Assembly: GCA_902373525.1 (NCBI GenBank)
Contig: CABKMN010000029.1
Coordinates: forward strand, 1-28,481
DNA from: an uncultured Bilophila sp.
GTDB lineage: Bacteria; Desulfobacterota; Desulfovibrionia; Desulfovibrionales; Desulfovibrionaceae
Direction: 5' to 3'
Length of the DNA: 28,481 nucleotides
Below, in pieces: positions 16,359 through 24,073 of this stretch (position 1 is its first letter; each line of letters begins with the position of its first letter). A program made the position numbers and the translations under genes. Under the pieces are notes generated by a model. That model was not told where the DNA came from. It ran no database searches and saw only the letters and a list, made by a program, of their open reading frames with translations.

Positions 16359-17771
16359 ATGAGTGAAAACATCGGCAAAATCGTTCAGGTCATCGGCGCA
16401 GTCGTTGACGTGGCGTTTCCCGACGGTCATTTGCCAAACATTCTGACCGCTCTGGAAATCAAGAACCCCAACAACAGCGATGCGCCCGATCTGATCTGCG
16501 AAGTGGCCCAGCACCTGGGCGACGACGTTGTACGCACCATCGCCATGGACGCGACCGAAGGTCTCGTTCGCGGCATGGACGTCGTTGACACCGGCAAGCC
16601 GATCATGGCTCCGGTGGGCTCGGCGTCCCTTGGGCGCATCATGAACGTGGTGGGCCGTCCCGTTGACGAAATGGGCCCCATCAAAGCTGAAAAATATCTG
16701 CCCATTCACCGCGAAGCCCCCAGCTTCGTGGAGCAGAACACCTCGGTGGAACTGCTCGAAACCGGCATCAAGGTCGTTGACCTGCTCGTTCCCTTCCCGA
16801 AGGGCGGCAAGATGGGTCTGTTCGGCGGCGCCGGCGTGGGCAAGACCGTTATCCTCATGGAAATGATCAACAACATCGCGAAGCAGCACGGCGGCATCTC
16901 CGTGTTCGCGGGTGTTGGTGAACGTACCCGTGAAGGGAACGACCTCTATCACGAAATGAAGGACGCGGGCGTTCTTGAGAAAGCCGCCCTCGTTTACGGC
17001 CAGATGAACGAGCCTCCGGGAGCCCGTGCCCGCGTGGCCCTGACCGCCCTCACCTGCGCGGAATACTTCCGCGACGAGGAAAATCAGGACGTGCTGCTGT
17101 TCATCGACAACATCTTCCGTTTCACCCAGGCGGGTTCGGAAGTGTCCGCTCTGCTGGGCCGCATGCCTTCCGCGGTGGGGTATCAGCCTACTCTCGGTAC
17201 CGACCTCGGTTCGTTGCAGGAACGCATCACCTCCACCAACAAGGGGTCCATCACCTCGGTGCAGGCCGTGTACGTTCCCGCCGACGACTTGACCGACCCG
17301 GCTCCGGCGACCACGTTCTCGCACCTTGACGGTACGCTCGTGCTTTCCCGTCAGATCGCGGAACTGGGCATCTACCCCGCCGTGGACCCGCTCGACTCCA
17401 CCTCGCGCATTCTCGACCCCAACGTTGTGGGCGAGGAGCACTACGGGGTGGCCCGCGGCGTCCAGCAGGTGTTGCAGAAGTACAAAGAACTTCAGGACAT
17501 CATTGCCATCCTCGGCATGGATGAACTGTCCGACGACGACAAGCTCGTGGTGGCCCGCGCCCGGCGCATCCAGCGCTTCCTGTCGCAGCCCTTCCATGTG
17601 GCCGAAACCTTTACCGGTACGCCCGGCGTCTATGTGAAGCTGGAAGACACGGTCAAGGCGTTCAAGGGCATTCTGAACGGCGATTACGACCACCTCGCGG
17701 AAGACGACTTCTACATGGTGGGCGATATCGACATGGCTCTGGCCAAGTACCAGAAGCGCCAGGAAAACTAG
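16359..17771 (+). CDS. atpD: ATP synthase F1 beta subunit, catalytic
   Basis: The 470-residue product opens MSENIGKIVQVIGAVVDVAFP, has Walker A GGAGVGKTV (156-164), catalytic-Glu motif GVGERTREGND, Walker B VLLFIDNIFRF and the DELSEED-region variant MDELSDDDKL. ATG 16359 gives the standard start; the frame is open further upstream into atpG, but that extension is not family-like. AGGGAGCGAG lies 8-17 bases upstream. The gene follows atpG by 17 bases. Confidence 0.98.
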   Translation: MSENIGKIVQVIGAVVDVAFPDGHLPNILTALEIKNPNNSDAPDLICEVAQHLGDDVVRTIAMDATEGLVRGMDVVDTGKPIMAPVGSASLGRIMNVVGRPVDEMGPIKAEKYLPIHREAPSFVEQNTSVELLETGIKVVDLLVPFPKGGKMGLFGGAGVGKTVILMEMINNIAKQHGGISVFAGVGERTREGNDLYHEMKDAGVLEKAALVYGQMNEPPGARARVALTALTCAEYFRDEENQDVLLFIDNIFRFTQAGSEVSALLGRMPSAVGYQPTLGTDLGSLQERITSTNKGSITSVQAVYVPADDLTDPAPATTFSHLDGTLVLSRQIAELGIYPAVDPLDSTSRILDPNVVGEEHYGVARGVQQVLQKYKELQDIIAILGMDELSDDDKLVVARARRIQRFLSQPFHVAETFTGTPGVYVKLEDTVKAFKGILNGDYDHLAEDDFYMVGDIDMALAKYQKRQEN

Positions 17772-17780
17772 GAGCCTGAT

Positions 17781-18185
17781 ATGGAATCCACGCTTCAGCT
17801 CGAAATCGTCACACCTGACAAAGTTGTGGTCAGCCAGCCCGTGGATTACGTCGGTGTTCCGGGTATCGAAGGTGAATTCGGCGTCCTGCCGCATCACATT
17901 CCGCTTCTGTCCGCTCTGGCCATCGGTGATTTGTACTTCCGCGTCGAAGGCAAGACGGAACATGTGTTCGTCTCCGGCGGTTTCGCGGAAGTCTCCGACA
18001 ACAAGCTCACCGTGTTGGCCGAATCGGCGGAACTTGGTGAAAACATTGACGTTGCTCGTGCCGAGGCCGCCAAAAGACGTGCTGAGGAACGGTTGGCGGC
18101 GAAGATTGCCGATACGGACCTCGTCCGCGCGCATCTGGCTCTCCAGCGTGCGGTGGAGCGTCTGCACATCGCGTCGCAGTCCTAG
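17781..18185 (+). CDS. atpC: ATP synthase F1 epsilon subunit
   Basis: The 134-residue product has the N-terminal beta-sandwich (LQLEIVTPDKVV, GIEGEFGVLPHHIPLLSAL, VFVSGGFAEVSDNKLTVLAESAE) and the C-terminal two-helix domain (residues about 88-134). It regulates F1 and caps the gamma foot. It is the last gene of the operon and is followed 26 bases later by a strong intrinsic terminator. The genes for subunits a, c and AtpI are absent, as expected where Fo membrane genes form a separate locus. Confidence 0.96.
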   Translation: MESTLQLEIVTPDKVVVSQPVDYVGVPGIEGEFGVLPHHIPLLSALAIGDLYFRVEGKTEHVFVSGGFAEVSDNKLTVLAESAELGENIDVARAEAAKRRAEERLAAKIADTDLVRAHLALQRAVERLHIASQS

Positions 18186-18211
18186 CAACGGCCCCGTCGT
18201 ATGAATAAAGA

Positions 18212-18241
18212 GCGCGGAACTTCGGTTCCGCGCTTTTTTTG
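18212..18241 (+). terminator. Intrinsic terminator of the atp operon
   Basis: AGCGCGGAAC (18212-18221) and GTTCCGCGCT (18226-18235) form a perfect ten-pair stem closed by a TTCG tetraloop and followed by a run of T (18235-18240). Confidence 0.95.
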
Positions 18242-18254
18242 TGGATTGTGAAGA

Positions 18255-18308
18255 CTGGGGAAGGGAGGGAGAACCTTTCTGAGGAAAGGTTCTCCCTCCC
18301 TTCCCCAG
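18255..18308. repeat. Perfect 24-bp intergenic palindrome after atp operon
   Basis: Arms 18255-18278 and 18285-18308 are exact reverse complements with loop CTGAGG. The true atp terminator lies just upstream, so this element is redundant for termination. It is followed by a tail (CAAAGACTTTTG, 18327-18338, and TATTGAATCCC, about 18342-18352) that is partly conserved after the related element at 10645-10730 and begins again after the copy at 28415-28456. Confidence 0.85.
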
Positions 18309-18608
18309 ACCCCATCCCTCCTTCTCCAAAGACTTTTGACCTTATTGAATCCCTCTTCATGATGTTTCCGGAGAGTGTGGGGAATGGGCATGGAAGCGGA
18401 TCGGGAAAGCGTTCGATGCGGTGTGGGAAGGCGAGGGGGAAAACGGGATGATGGGAAGGGTACTTGGGGAGCGAGGAAAAGCGAAAAGTCGGGTGGAAGG
18501 CGGCGGAAGACGCGGGCGGAGACGGCTGTATCGGTAACGAAAAGATGGGGGAGAAGGTGGGGCTGAGCTGGGGGAGGGCGCTTCTTTAGGAGCGTCCTCC
18601 CTTGATTG
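18309..18608. other. Convergent intergenic region, purine-rich
   Basis: This region lies between the convergent atpC and EamA-family genes and has no plausible gene. About 18366-18580 is strongly G/A-rich on the plus strand. An 11-bp hairpin with one mismatch (arms 18572-18582 and 18591-18601) abuts the end of the transporter gene and may mark its 3' end, but no T tract follows on the minus strand. Confidence 0.55.
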
Positions 18609-19484
18609 TTACCGGCGTTCCGGCAGGGCGGCGATGACGACGCCGACGAGGGTCAGGCCGACGCAGAGGGCCTGCGTGAGGTTCAGGCGTTCCCCGAGGA
18701 TGGAGAAGGCGAAAATCAGGGTGAAGACCGGAATCAGGTTCCCGTAGAGGGCGACGACGCCGGCTTCAAGGTTTTTCAGCGCGAAGTTGAAGCTCAGGTA
18801 GACGAGGAAGCCCACGCCGAGCCCCATGTACAGCAGGCCGCCGAACGCGGGTATGGTGACGCCGGCGGGCATGGGCGTGGTGAAGACGAACGGCAGGAAC
18901 ACCAGCGTACCGCCGAGCGCCTGAATGGCGGAAATGCTCAGGAAGGAATAGCGGCGGGAGATGAAGCGCACGCACACGGCGTAGCCCGTAGCGGAAAGCA
19001 CGGCTCCGACCATGAGCAGGTTGCCGAGGATGGGGTTGGCCGCCTGCGCCGAGCTTTCGGCGGCGAGGGAGGCCCCCGCGACGCCCGCCACCGCGAACAG
19101 CATGGCGATGATGGTTTTGCGGGTGAGTTTTTCGCCGAGGAACAGCCACGCCGCCACGGCGGTGCAGAGGGGGAAGCAGGCCGCGATGACCCCGCCCTGT
19201 GAGGCGGTGGTATAGGTCATGGCGAACGTTTCGCACAGGAAGAACAGGCACGGTTCGAACAATACCATTGCCGTCAGGTATTTCCAGTCCCCTTTTTGAT
19301 AGGGGATATGGGTCCACAACCGGTAGAGCGCCAGATAGACCACGCCCGCGAAGGCTACGCGCGCGAAGACGACCTGCATCGCGGTAAACGATTCGAACGC
19401 GTACTTCATGGCGATCATGCCGCCGCCCCATGTGGCGTAGCTCGCTATCAGCAGTGCCAGCAGCACGTTCTTGGATACGGCCAT
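18609..19484 (-). CDS. EamA/DMT-family membrane transporter
   Basis: The 291-residue protein has about ten hydrophobic helices in two EamA repeats; the first starts LLALLIASYATWGGGMIAMKYAFESF and the second at about residue 145 (GNLLMVGAVLSATGYAVCVRF). These are drug/metabolite superfamily signatures. Members export small metabolites or amino acids; the substrate cannot be read from sequence. ATG 19484 is preceded by GGAGGAAAG at ideal spacing; the frame is open further upstream but that sequence is not membrane-protein-like. It is co-oriented with the antiporter gene upstream but separated from it by 234 bases and a terminator, so it is likely transcribed alone. Confidence 0.9.
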   Translation of the reverse strand: MAVSKNVLLALLIASYATWGGGMIAMKYAFESFTAMQVVFARVAFAGVVYLALYRLWTHIPYQKGDWKYLTAMVLFEPCLFFLCETFAMTYTTASQGGVIAACFPLCTAVAAWLFLGEKLTRKTIIAMLFAVAGVAGASLAAESSAQAANPILGNLLMVGAVLSATGYAVCVRFISRRYSFLSISAIQALGGTLVFLPFVFTTPMPAGVTIPAFGGLLYMGLGVGFLVYLSFNFALKNLEAGVVALYGNLIPVFTLIFAFSILGERLNLTQALCVGLTLVGVVIAALPERR

Positions 19485-19657
19485 AGCTTTCCTCCGAGCG
19501 CCCGCGCTTGTGAACGAACGGGCGAATGATGACGTTGCGCGGAGTTTAGACGCTTGCCGTGGACAAATCTGACGCACATGCGACACTTTTACACAATGCG
19601 GGATGGGGAGGAAAAGGAGGGAAGGCGGACAGCATGCGGAATGGGGCGGCATCGTTC

Positions 19658-19690
19658 AAAAAAAGCTGCGGAGGCAGTCCGCCCCCGCAG
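19658..19690 (-). terminator. Intrinsic terminator of the antiporter gene
   Basis: Read on the minus strand, CTGCGGGGGC (19690-19681) pairs with GCCTCCGCAG (19675-19666), ten pairs including one G-T wobble, loop GGACT, followed by C and seven T (19664-19658). The stem starts 28 bases past the stop codon. Confidence 0.93.
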
Positions 19691-19718
19691 TTTGTCCGGA
19701 TTGTGTTTTGCCCTTGGA

Positions 19719-21410
19719 TCAGGCCATGCTTTCCCGGAGCTTGCGGCGTTCCTTGTCGATCTGCTCGTCGGTGGCCCCGAAATCGCGCATCAGGTATTCG
19801 GTCATGGCGACGGCGACTTCGCGTTCGCCGGAGAAAACCGCTGATGCGCCTTCGGATTTGAGGGTCTCCGCCACGCTGAGGTAGGTGGTGTGGACGAGGA
19901 TGCGCATGTCGGGATTGATGGAGCGGGCGACCTCCACGATTTCGGGAGAGGGGGCGCTTGAGGAGGAGATGATGAGGCTTTTGGCTTCCTCCGCGCCCGC
20001 ATGGATGAGCACTTCCCGCTGGGTGGCGTCGCCGTAGATGATTTTTTCCCCGAGCGCGCTGACCCGGCGGACGGTGTCGATGTTCATTTCCACGACCACC
20101 ACGTCGAGGTTGTTGTCGCGGAGGATGCCGGAGAGCTGCCTGCCCACGGGGCCGTAGCCCACGACGATGATGCGCTGCGCGCCTTCGGGATGGGTGAGTT
20201 CGGCCTCGTCGAGGCGCGGCAGGCCGATGCCCTTCGACTCCAGCCAGTGCGCCACGGCGTTGATGCGTCGGTAGAGCAGGGGGTTGAGGGTGATGGAAAC
20301 GATTGCCGTCACGATGATCGCGCTGGAGGCTTCGGGAGGGAGTACGCCGAAGCTGACGCCCATTGAGGCGAGAATGAACGAAAATTCACCGATCTGCGCC
20401 AGCGCCACGGCGACGGAGAGCGCCATGCGCAGGGGCTTGCGGAACAGCTTGACCACGATGAAGGCCGCCAGCGGCTTGCCGAGCAATACGATGCCGAGGG
20501 TGGCGAGGATCAGCGGCCAGTCGCTGATGAGCGAGGCGGGGTTGAACAGCATTCCCACGGAGACGAAGAAGAGGACGGCGAAGGCGTCGCGCATGGGGAG
20601 CGCCTCGGCGGCGGCCCGGGCGCTGAATTCGGACTGTCCCACGATCATGCCGCCGAGGAAGGCTCCGAGCGCCATGGACGCCCCGAAGAAGTTGGCCGCG
20701 CCCACGGCGACGCCGAGGGCCAGCACCAGCACGGCGAGCGTGAACAGGTCCCGGGTGCCCGTCCGGGCCACGTAGGCCAGCAGCTTCGGAATGATCCGCT
20801 GTCCCACCACCAGCGCGAAGACGACGAGCGCCGCCAGTTTCAGGGTGGTGACGCCGAGGATGTGCCAGACGCTTTCGGCCTGTTCGCCGCTGCTCACGGC
20901 GGCGGGCAGGAGCACGAGCAGGAGGATGGTGAAGAGGTCCTCGACCACCAGCCAGCCGAGAGCGACGTGTCCCGTGGTGGTGTGCAGGGCCTTGTTGTCG
21001 GAAAGAACGCGGGTCAGCACGACGGTACTCGCGACCGAAATGGCCATCCCGAAGACGGCCCCGGCGGTCCACGACCAGCCGAATCCGTGCGAAACGACCA
21101 TGCCGAGCAGGGTCGCCGCCGAGATTTGGACAGCCGCGCCGGGCAGGACGATGCGCTGGACCGCCAGCAGGTCCTTGAGATGGAAGTGCAGGCCTACGCC
21201 GAACATGAGCAGGATGATGCCGATTTCCGCGCACTGGGCCGCCGTGTCGGCGTCGGCGACGAATCCCGGCGAGTAGGGGCCGACGATGATGCCCGCCAGC
21301 AGGTAGCCCACAAGCGGGGACATGCGGAGTTTCTGGGTGATGAAGCCGAGCGCAAGGGCTGCGGTCAGGCCGCCGGAGAGCGTCAGGATAAGATCGACGT
21401 TGTGCAGCAT
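19719..21410 (-). CDS. CPA2-family cation:proton antiporter, Kef/YbaL type
   Basis: The 563-residue protein joins about twelve membrane helices (residues 1-385; SPLVGYLLAGIIVGP, GIILLMFGVGLHF, LGWLVVEDLFTILLLV with E157-D158) to a cytosolic RCK/TrkA-N domain beginning RIIVVGYGPVGRQL (413-426), a GxGxxG NAD-binding loop. Length and layout fit YbaL (about 558) better than KefB/KefC (over 600). The family exchanges K+ or Na+ for H+; ion and ligand are not determined here. ATG 21410 follows AAAGGA at good spacing; upstream in-frame starts would add a non-membrane leader. The gene is divergent from the Lrp regulator and ends in its own terminator. Confidence 0.92.
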   Translation of the reverse strand: MLHNVDLILTLSGGLTAALALGFITQKLRMSPLVGYLLAGIIVGPYSPGFVADADTAAQCAEIGIILLMFGVGLHFHLKDLLAVQRIVLPGAAVQISAATLLGMVVSHGFGWSWTAGAVFGMAISVASTVVLTRVLSDNKALHTTTGHVALGWLVVEDLFTILLLVLLPAAVSSGEQAESVWHILGVTTLKLAALVVFALVVGQRIIPKLLAYVARTGTRDLFTLAVLVLALGVAVGAANFFGASMALGAFLGGMIVGQSEFSARAAAEALPMRDAFAVLFFVSVGMLFNPASLISDWPLILATLGIVLLGKPLAAFIVVKLFRKPLRMALSVAVALAQIGEFSFILASMGVSFGVLPPEASSAIIVTAIVSITLNPLLYRRINAVAHWLESKGIGLPRLDEAELTHPEGAQRIIVVGYGPVGRQLSGILRDNNLDVVVVEMNIDTVRRVSALGEKIIYGDATQREVLIHAGAEEAKSLIISSSSAPSPEIVEVARSINPDMRILVHTTYLSVAETLKSEGASAVFSGEREVAVAMTEYLMRDFGATDEQIDKERRKLRESMA

Positions 21411-21936
21411 AGGGTCCTTTGCGATTGCGGTTGTCTCTTTGGGATTTCCTTTTCCCTCAGGATGCCGAAACGGAAAAGGAATATCAAGAGGAAGGAGGAC
21501 CCGTTGCATGATTACCGGGCGGAAAAGCCGTCTGTAGAAACGGGGGATGCAGGTACGCCCGCTTGCCCTGCCGTCCGGGATTTTCGGGCCGCCCGCGGCC
21601 TCTGACGGGGCTTGGGAAAACGAAAAGAGCGGATACGGTTTTTTTGCCGAAAAGCAACGGAGGGGCCTGCGTCCGTTTTGCGCGAAAAGCCTCTTTGATG
21701 CGCCGTTTGGAGCCCTTTCAGAGCAAAAAACAACCTTTTAAAGGCCTTTTTCGGCAAAAACGTCGTTGTGCCCGTTACCTGTGAAAAATATCGTTACCAA
21801 AAGAGAATGACTGGATTTCTGTTGAATAAAAAAATGAAAAGGGCTATCCTTTGTCGAAAGGAAAAGTCTTGCAAAAAGCGTATTGGTTCTGGGAATGTAT
21901 CCCGGCTTTCGCAAGTCCCCCGACCATCGGAATACC
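21411..21936. other. Divergent intergenic region, antiporter to Lrp gene
   Basis: The 526 bases hold no convincing gene. The stretch 21610-21900 is markedly AT-richer than the rest of the window. An inverted repeat TTTTTGCCGAAAA (21641-21653) and TTTTCGGCAAAAA (21748-21760), 13 of 13 complementary, encloses 94 bases including the palindrome CCTTTTAAAGG (21734-21744). A plausible promoter for the Lrp gene sits at 21822-21850. Confidence 0.6.
21822..21850 (+). promoter_or_regulatory. Candidate promoter of the Lrp-family gene
   Basis: TTGAAT (21822-21827, four of six to consensus), a 17-base A-rich spacer, and TATCCT (21845-21850, four of six). The start point would be near 21857, leaving a leader of about 80 bases. 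Confidence 0.45.
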
Positions 21937-22389
21937 ATGAAAATCAAGCTCGACGAAACCAATCTGGCAATTATCAAGGCGTTGCGCAACGGGCGCGCCT
22001 CGTTCCGTGACATCGCCTCGGACCTCGGTCTTTCCGAAGTGACGGTCCGCACCCGCGCCGCCCGGCTCATCGAAGACGGCGTGCTGGACATCTGCGGGCA
22101 GGTCGATGTGGAAAGGCTGCCCGGCCACACGCTGGCGCTGGTGGCGATCAAGCTGCGCTCCCCGGACCTTGTGGGCGAGGGCGAAGTGTTTTCCCATCTG
22201 CGGGGCGTGGTGTCCGTCGCCGTGCTGACGGGGCGGCATGACCTTATCCTGACCGTGCTGCTCAACGAGGAATTCGGCCTGCTTGATTTCTACACCAACG
22301 AATTTTCCAAGTGTCACGACAGGGTGTCCTCCATCGAAACCTTCATCGTCTACAAGGGATTCAATCTGAAGGTGCCCTACATTCTGTAG
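21937..22389 (+). CDS. Lrp/AsnC-family transcriptional regulator
   Basis: The 150-residue protein has the standard two parts: an N-terminal helix-turn-helix (residues 1-60; LDETNLAIIKALRNGRASFRDIA, LGLSEVTVRTRAARLIEDGVL) and a C-terminal RAM effector domain (about 65-145; HTLALVAIKL, GVVSVAVLTGRHDLILTVL). Such proteins sense amino acids. Its position directly upstream of, and on the same strand as, gcvT suggests control of the glycine cleavage genes with glycine or a related amino acid as effector; this is inference from context. ATG 21937 gives the family N-terminus (MKIKLDETNLAII), although its ribosome binding site is weak; in-frame upstream starts at 21883 and 21895 are less family-like. 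Confidence 0.9.
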   Translation: MKIKLDETNLAIIKALRNGRASFRDIASDLGLSEVTVRTRAARLIEDGVLDICGQVDVERLPGHTLALVAIKLRSPDLVGEGEVFSHLRGVVSVAVLTGRHDLILTVLLNEEFGLLDFYTNEFSKCHDRVSSIETFIVYKGFNLKVPYIL

Positions 22390-22507
22390 TCGCTGCGGCG
22401 GTTGCGGAAGGTTCGGGTCGGCGGGGCGTCTCGTCGGCCTTCCGGTGTTGCGGGCCACGCCGCCGGATTTCGGAGAACAGGGATCGCTACTTTAAACGGA
22501 GTCATTC

Positions 22508-23752
22508 ATGTTGCATCAAACGGCATTACACGCAACGCATGAGGCCCTCGGCGCCACGCTGGTCGATTTCGGCGGTTGGGACATGCCCCTCTGGTATCCC
22601 ACCGGCGCGGTGAAGGAACACCTCGCCGTCATCCGGCATGCCGGGCTGTTCGACATCGGGCACATGGCCGGGATCATGGTTTCCGGCCCCGACGCGCTGG
22701 AAGCCCTCCAGTGGGCCTTCACCAAGGACCTGTCCCTGTCCGGCGCGCGTGCGGCCTACGGCGCGTTTCTCGATGCCTCCGGCGGCGTGGTGGACGACGC
22801 CATCGTCTATCCCCTGAGCGGTGGCCGCTACTTCGTGGTGCTCAACGTGGGCAAGGGCGAAAAGATCGCGGAGCAGCTCCGCGCGTGGATCGCCGCCAAC
22901 GGCAAGGACGCCGACGTGCGCGATCTCGCGGGCACCTACGCCAAGCTGGACCTTCAGGGCCCCGCGACCGTCCGCGTGATGACCAAGCTGCTCAAGGACC
23001 CCGACGCCGTGTTCGAGAAGATGCCCTATTTCTCCTTCAAGGGCGACATCGAGCTGGACAAGAGCGACGTCCTTCTCGCCGACGGCACCCCCGTTTTCCT
23101 GTCCCGTACCGGGTATACCGGTGAGCAGGGCTTTGAAATCTTCGTGCCCTACGACAAGGTCGCGGACATCTGGAACCGCATCCTCGAAGCGGGCAAGGAC
23201 GAAGGCGTCATCCCCTGCGGTCTCGCCGCCCGCGACTCCGTGCGCGCCGGTGCCGTGCTTCCGCTTTCGCAGCAGGACATCGGGCCGTGGCCGTTCGTGA
23301 ACAACCCGTGGCCGTTCACCCTGCCCAAGGACGAGAACGGCAACTGGACCAAGGACTTCTTCGGTCGCTCCGCCCTTGAGGAAGCCCTCGCCTCCGGCAA
23401 GGCTCCGTACACGTACGCCTATTGCGGCTTCGACCCCCGCAAGGTGACTTCCCCCGACCACGACGCGCATCCGCAGGTACTGCTGGACGGCGAAGAGATC
23501 GGAGACGTGCTCACCTGCGTGGCCGACGTGTCCATCGGGCGCGTGGACGGCGTGATCACCAGCATCGCCAGCCCCGAGAAACCCGAAGGTTTTGCGCCCA
23601 AGGGCCTTGTCTGCGGTTTCGTCCGCGTGAACCGTCCGCTTGAAAACGGCACCAAGCTCACGCTCGCCGACCCGCGCCGCAAGATTCAGGTCGAAACCGT
23701 CACCGACATTCGCCCCGCCCGCACCGCCCGCAAAAAGCTGGGCAGCCTGTAG
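22508..23752 (+). CDS. gcvT: Glycine cleavage T protein (aminomethyltransferase)
   Basis: GcvT releases ammonia from the aminomethyl-lipoyl arm of GcvH and passes the methylene to tetrahydrofolate. The 414-residue protein has LVDFGGWDMPLWY (18-30), HAGLFDIGHMAGI, the catalytic-region GGVVDDAIVYPL (D96-D97), TGYTGEQGFEIFVP and CGLAARDSVRAGAVLPL. It is 40-50 residues longer than typical GcvT; the extra sequence lies after the RDSVRAGAVLPL motif, where a Trp/Pro/Phe-rich stretch replaces the usual LYGHE segment. The folate-contact area reads LNVGKGEK where most GcvT have VNAAN-x-K. GGAG seven bases before ATG 22508 fixes the start. The following gene, gcvH, is separated by a 321-base structured gap. 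Confidence 0.9.
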   Translation: MLHQTALHATHEALGATLVDFGGWDMPLWYPTGAVKEHLAVIRHAGLFDIGHMAGIMVSGPDALEALQWAFTKDLSLSGARAAYGAFLDASGGVVDDAIVYPLSGGRYFVVLNVGKGEKIAEQLRAWIAANGKDADVRDLAGTYAKLDLQGPATVRVMTKLLKDPDAVFEKMPYFSFKGDIELDKSDVLLADGTPVFLSRTGYTGEQGFEIFVPYDKVADIWNRILEAGKDEGVIPCGLAARDSVRAGAVLPLSQQDIGPWPFVNNPWPFTLPKDENGNWTKDFFGRSALEEALASGKAPYTYAYCGFDPRKVTSPDHDAHPQVLLDGEEIGDVLTCVADVSIGRVDGVITSIASPEKPEGFAPKGLVCGFVRVNRPLENGTKLTLADPRRKIQVETVTDIRPARTARKKLGSL

Positions 23753-23909
23753 CAAAGGAAACGATGTCGCGATTGGGGAGGAAGAGCCCTTCTTGAAGGA
23801 TTCTTCTTCTCCCAACCCCCGCCTCTCTCTCCTGCGACGTTTGCAATCGGGGGGGGAGACGAGCGAAACCCGTTGAAAAAGTGCACAGAGGACTCCTGAC
23901 GCGCTTGGA

Positions 23910-23964
23910 CCGCCGGGAACCCGCCCGGACGAAACGGCGTTTCGTCCGGGCGGGTTCCCGGCGG
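23910..23964. repeat. Perfect 26-bp inverted repeat before gcvH
   Basis: Arms 23910-23935 and 23939-23964 are exact reverse complements with loop GGC. The left arm begins CCGCCGGGAACCCGCC. The RNA hairpin would be exceptionally stable. It lies within the presumed gcvT-gcvH transcript. Confidence 0.9.
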
Positions 23965-23976
23965 CTTCGAGGGGGT

Positions 23977-23999
23977 CCGGGGGGCATCATGCCCCCCGG
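23977..23999. repeat. GGGGTCCGGGG-type GC hairpin
   Basis: CCGGGGGGC (23977-23985) and GCCCCCCGG (23991-23999) pair around ATCAT; the sequence upstream is GGGGGTCC. It shares GGTCCGGGGGGC and its complement with the hairpin at 10898-10920 in the rodA leader. Confidence 0.8.
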
Positions 24000-24073
24000 C
24001 CGCCGGAGGCATGCCTTTTGCCTCTCCCGCCGGGGCACACCGTCAAAATCAACCGCCCGATGAGGAACACACC

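Larger units (their letters stand above)
23753..24073. other. Structured 321-bp gap between gcvT and gcvH
   Basis: No gene is visible. The region contains an imperfect relative of the GGGGAG...CTCCC palindrome family (about 23773-23815), a perfect 26-bp hairpin (23910-23964) and a 9-bp GC hairpin of the GGGGTCCGGGG type (23977-23999). No T tract follows any of them, so they look like RNA-processing or stability structures inside the operon more than terminators. Confidence 0.7.

Noticed and set aside
21411..21936. Small genes in the antiporter-Lrp gap
   Set aside because: Short open frames overlap on both strands with no ribosome binding sites or recognisable sequence.
22390..22507. Possible glycine riboswitch before gcvT
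   Set aside because: The region is short (118 bases) and I could not find the conserved glycine aptamer segments; GC stems alone are not enough.
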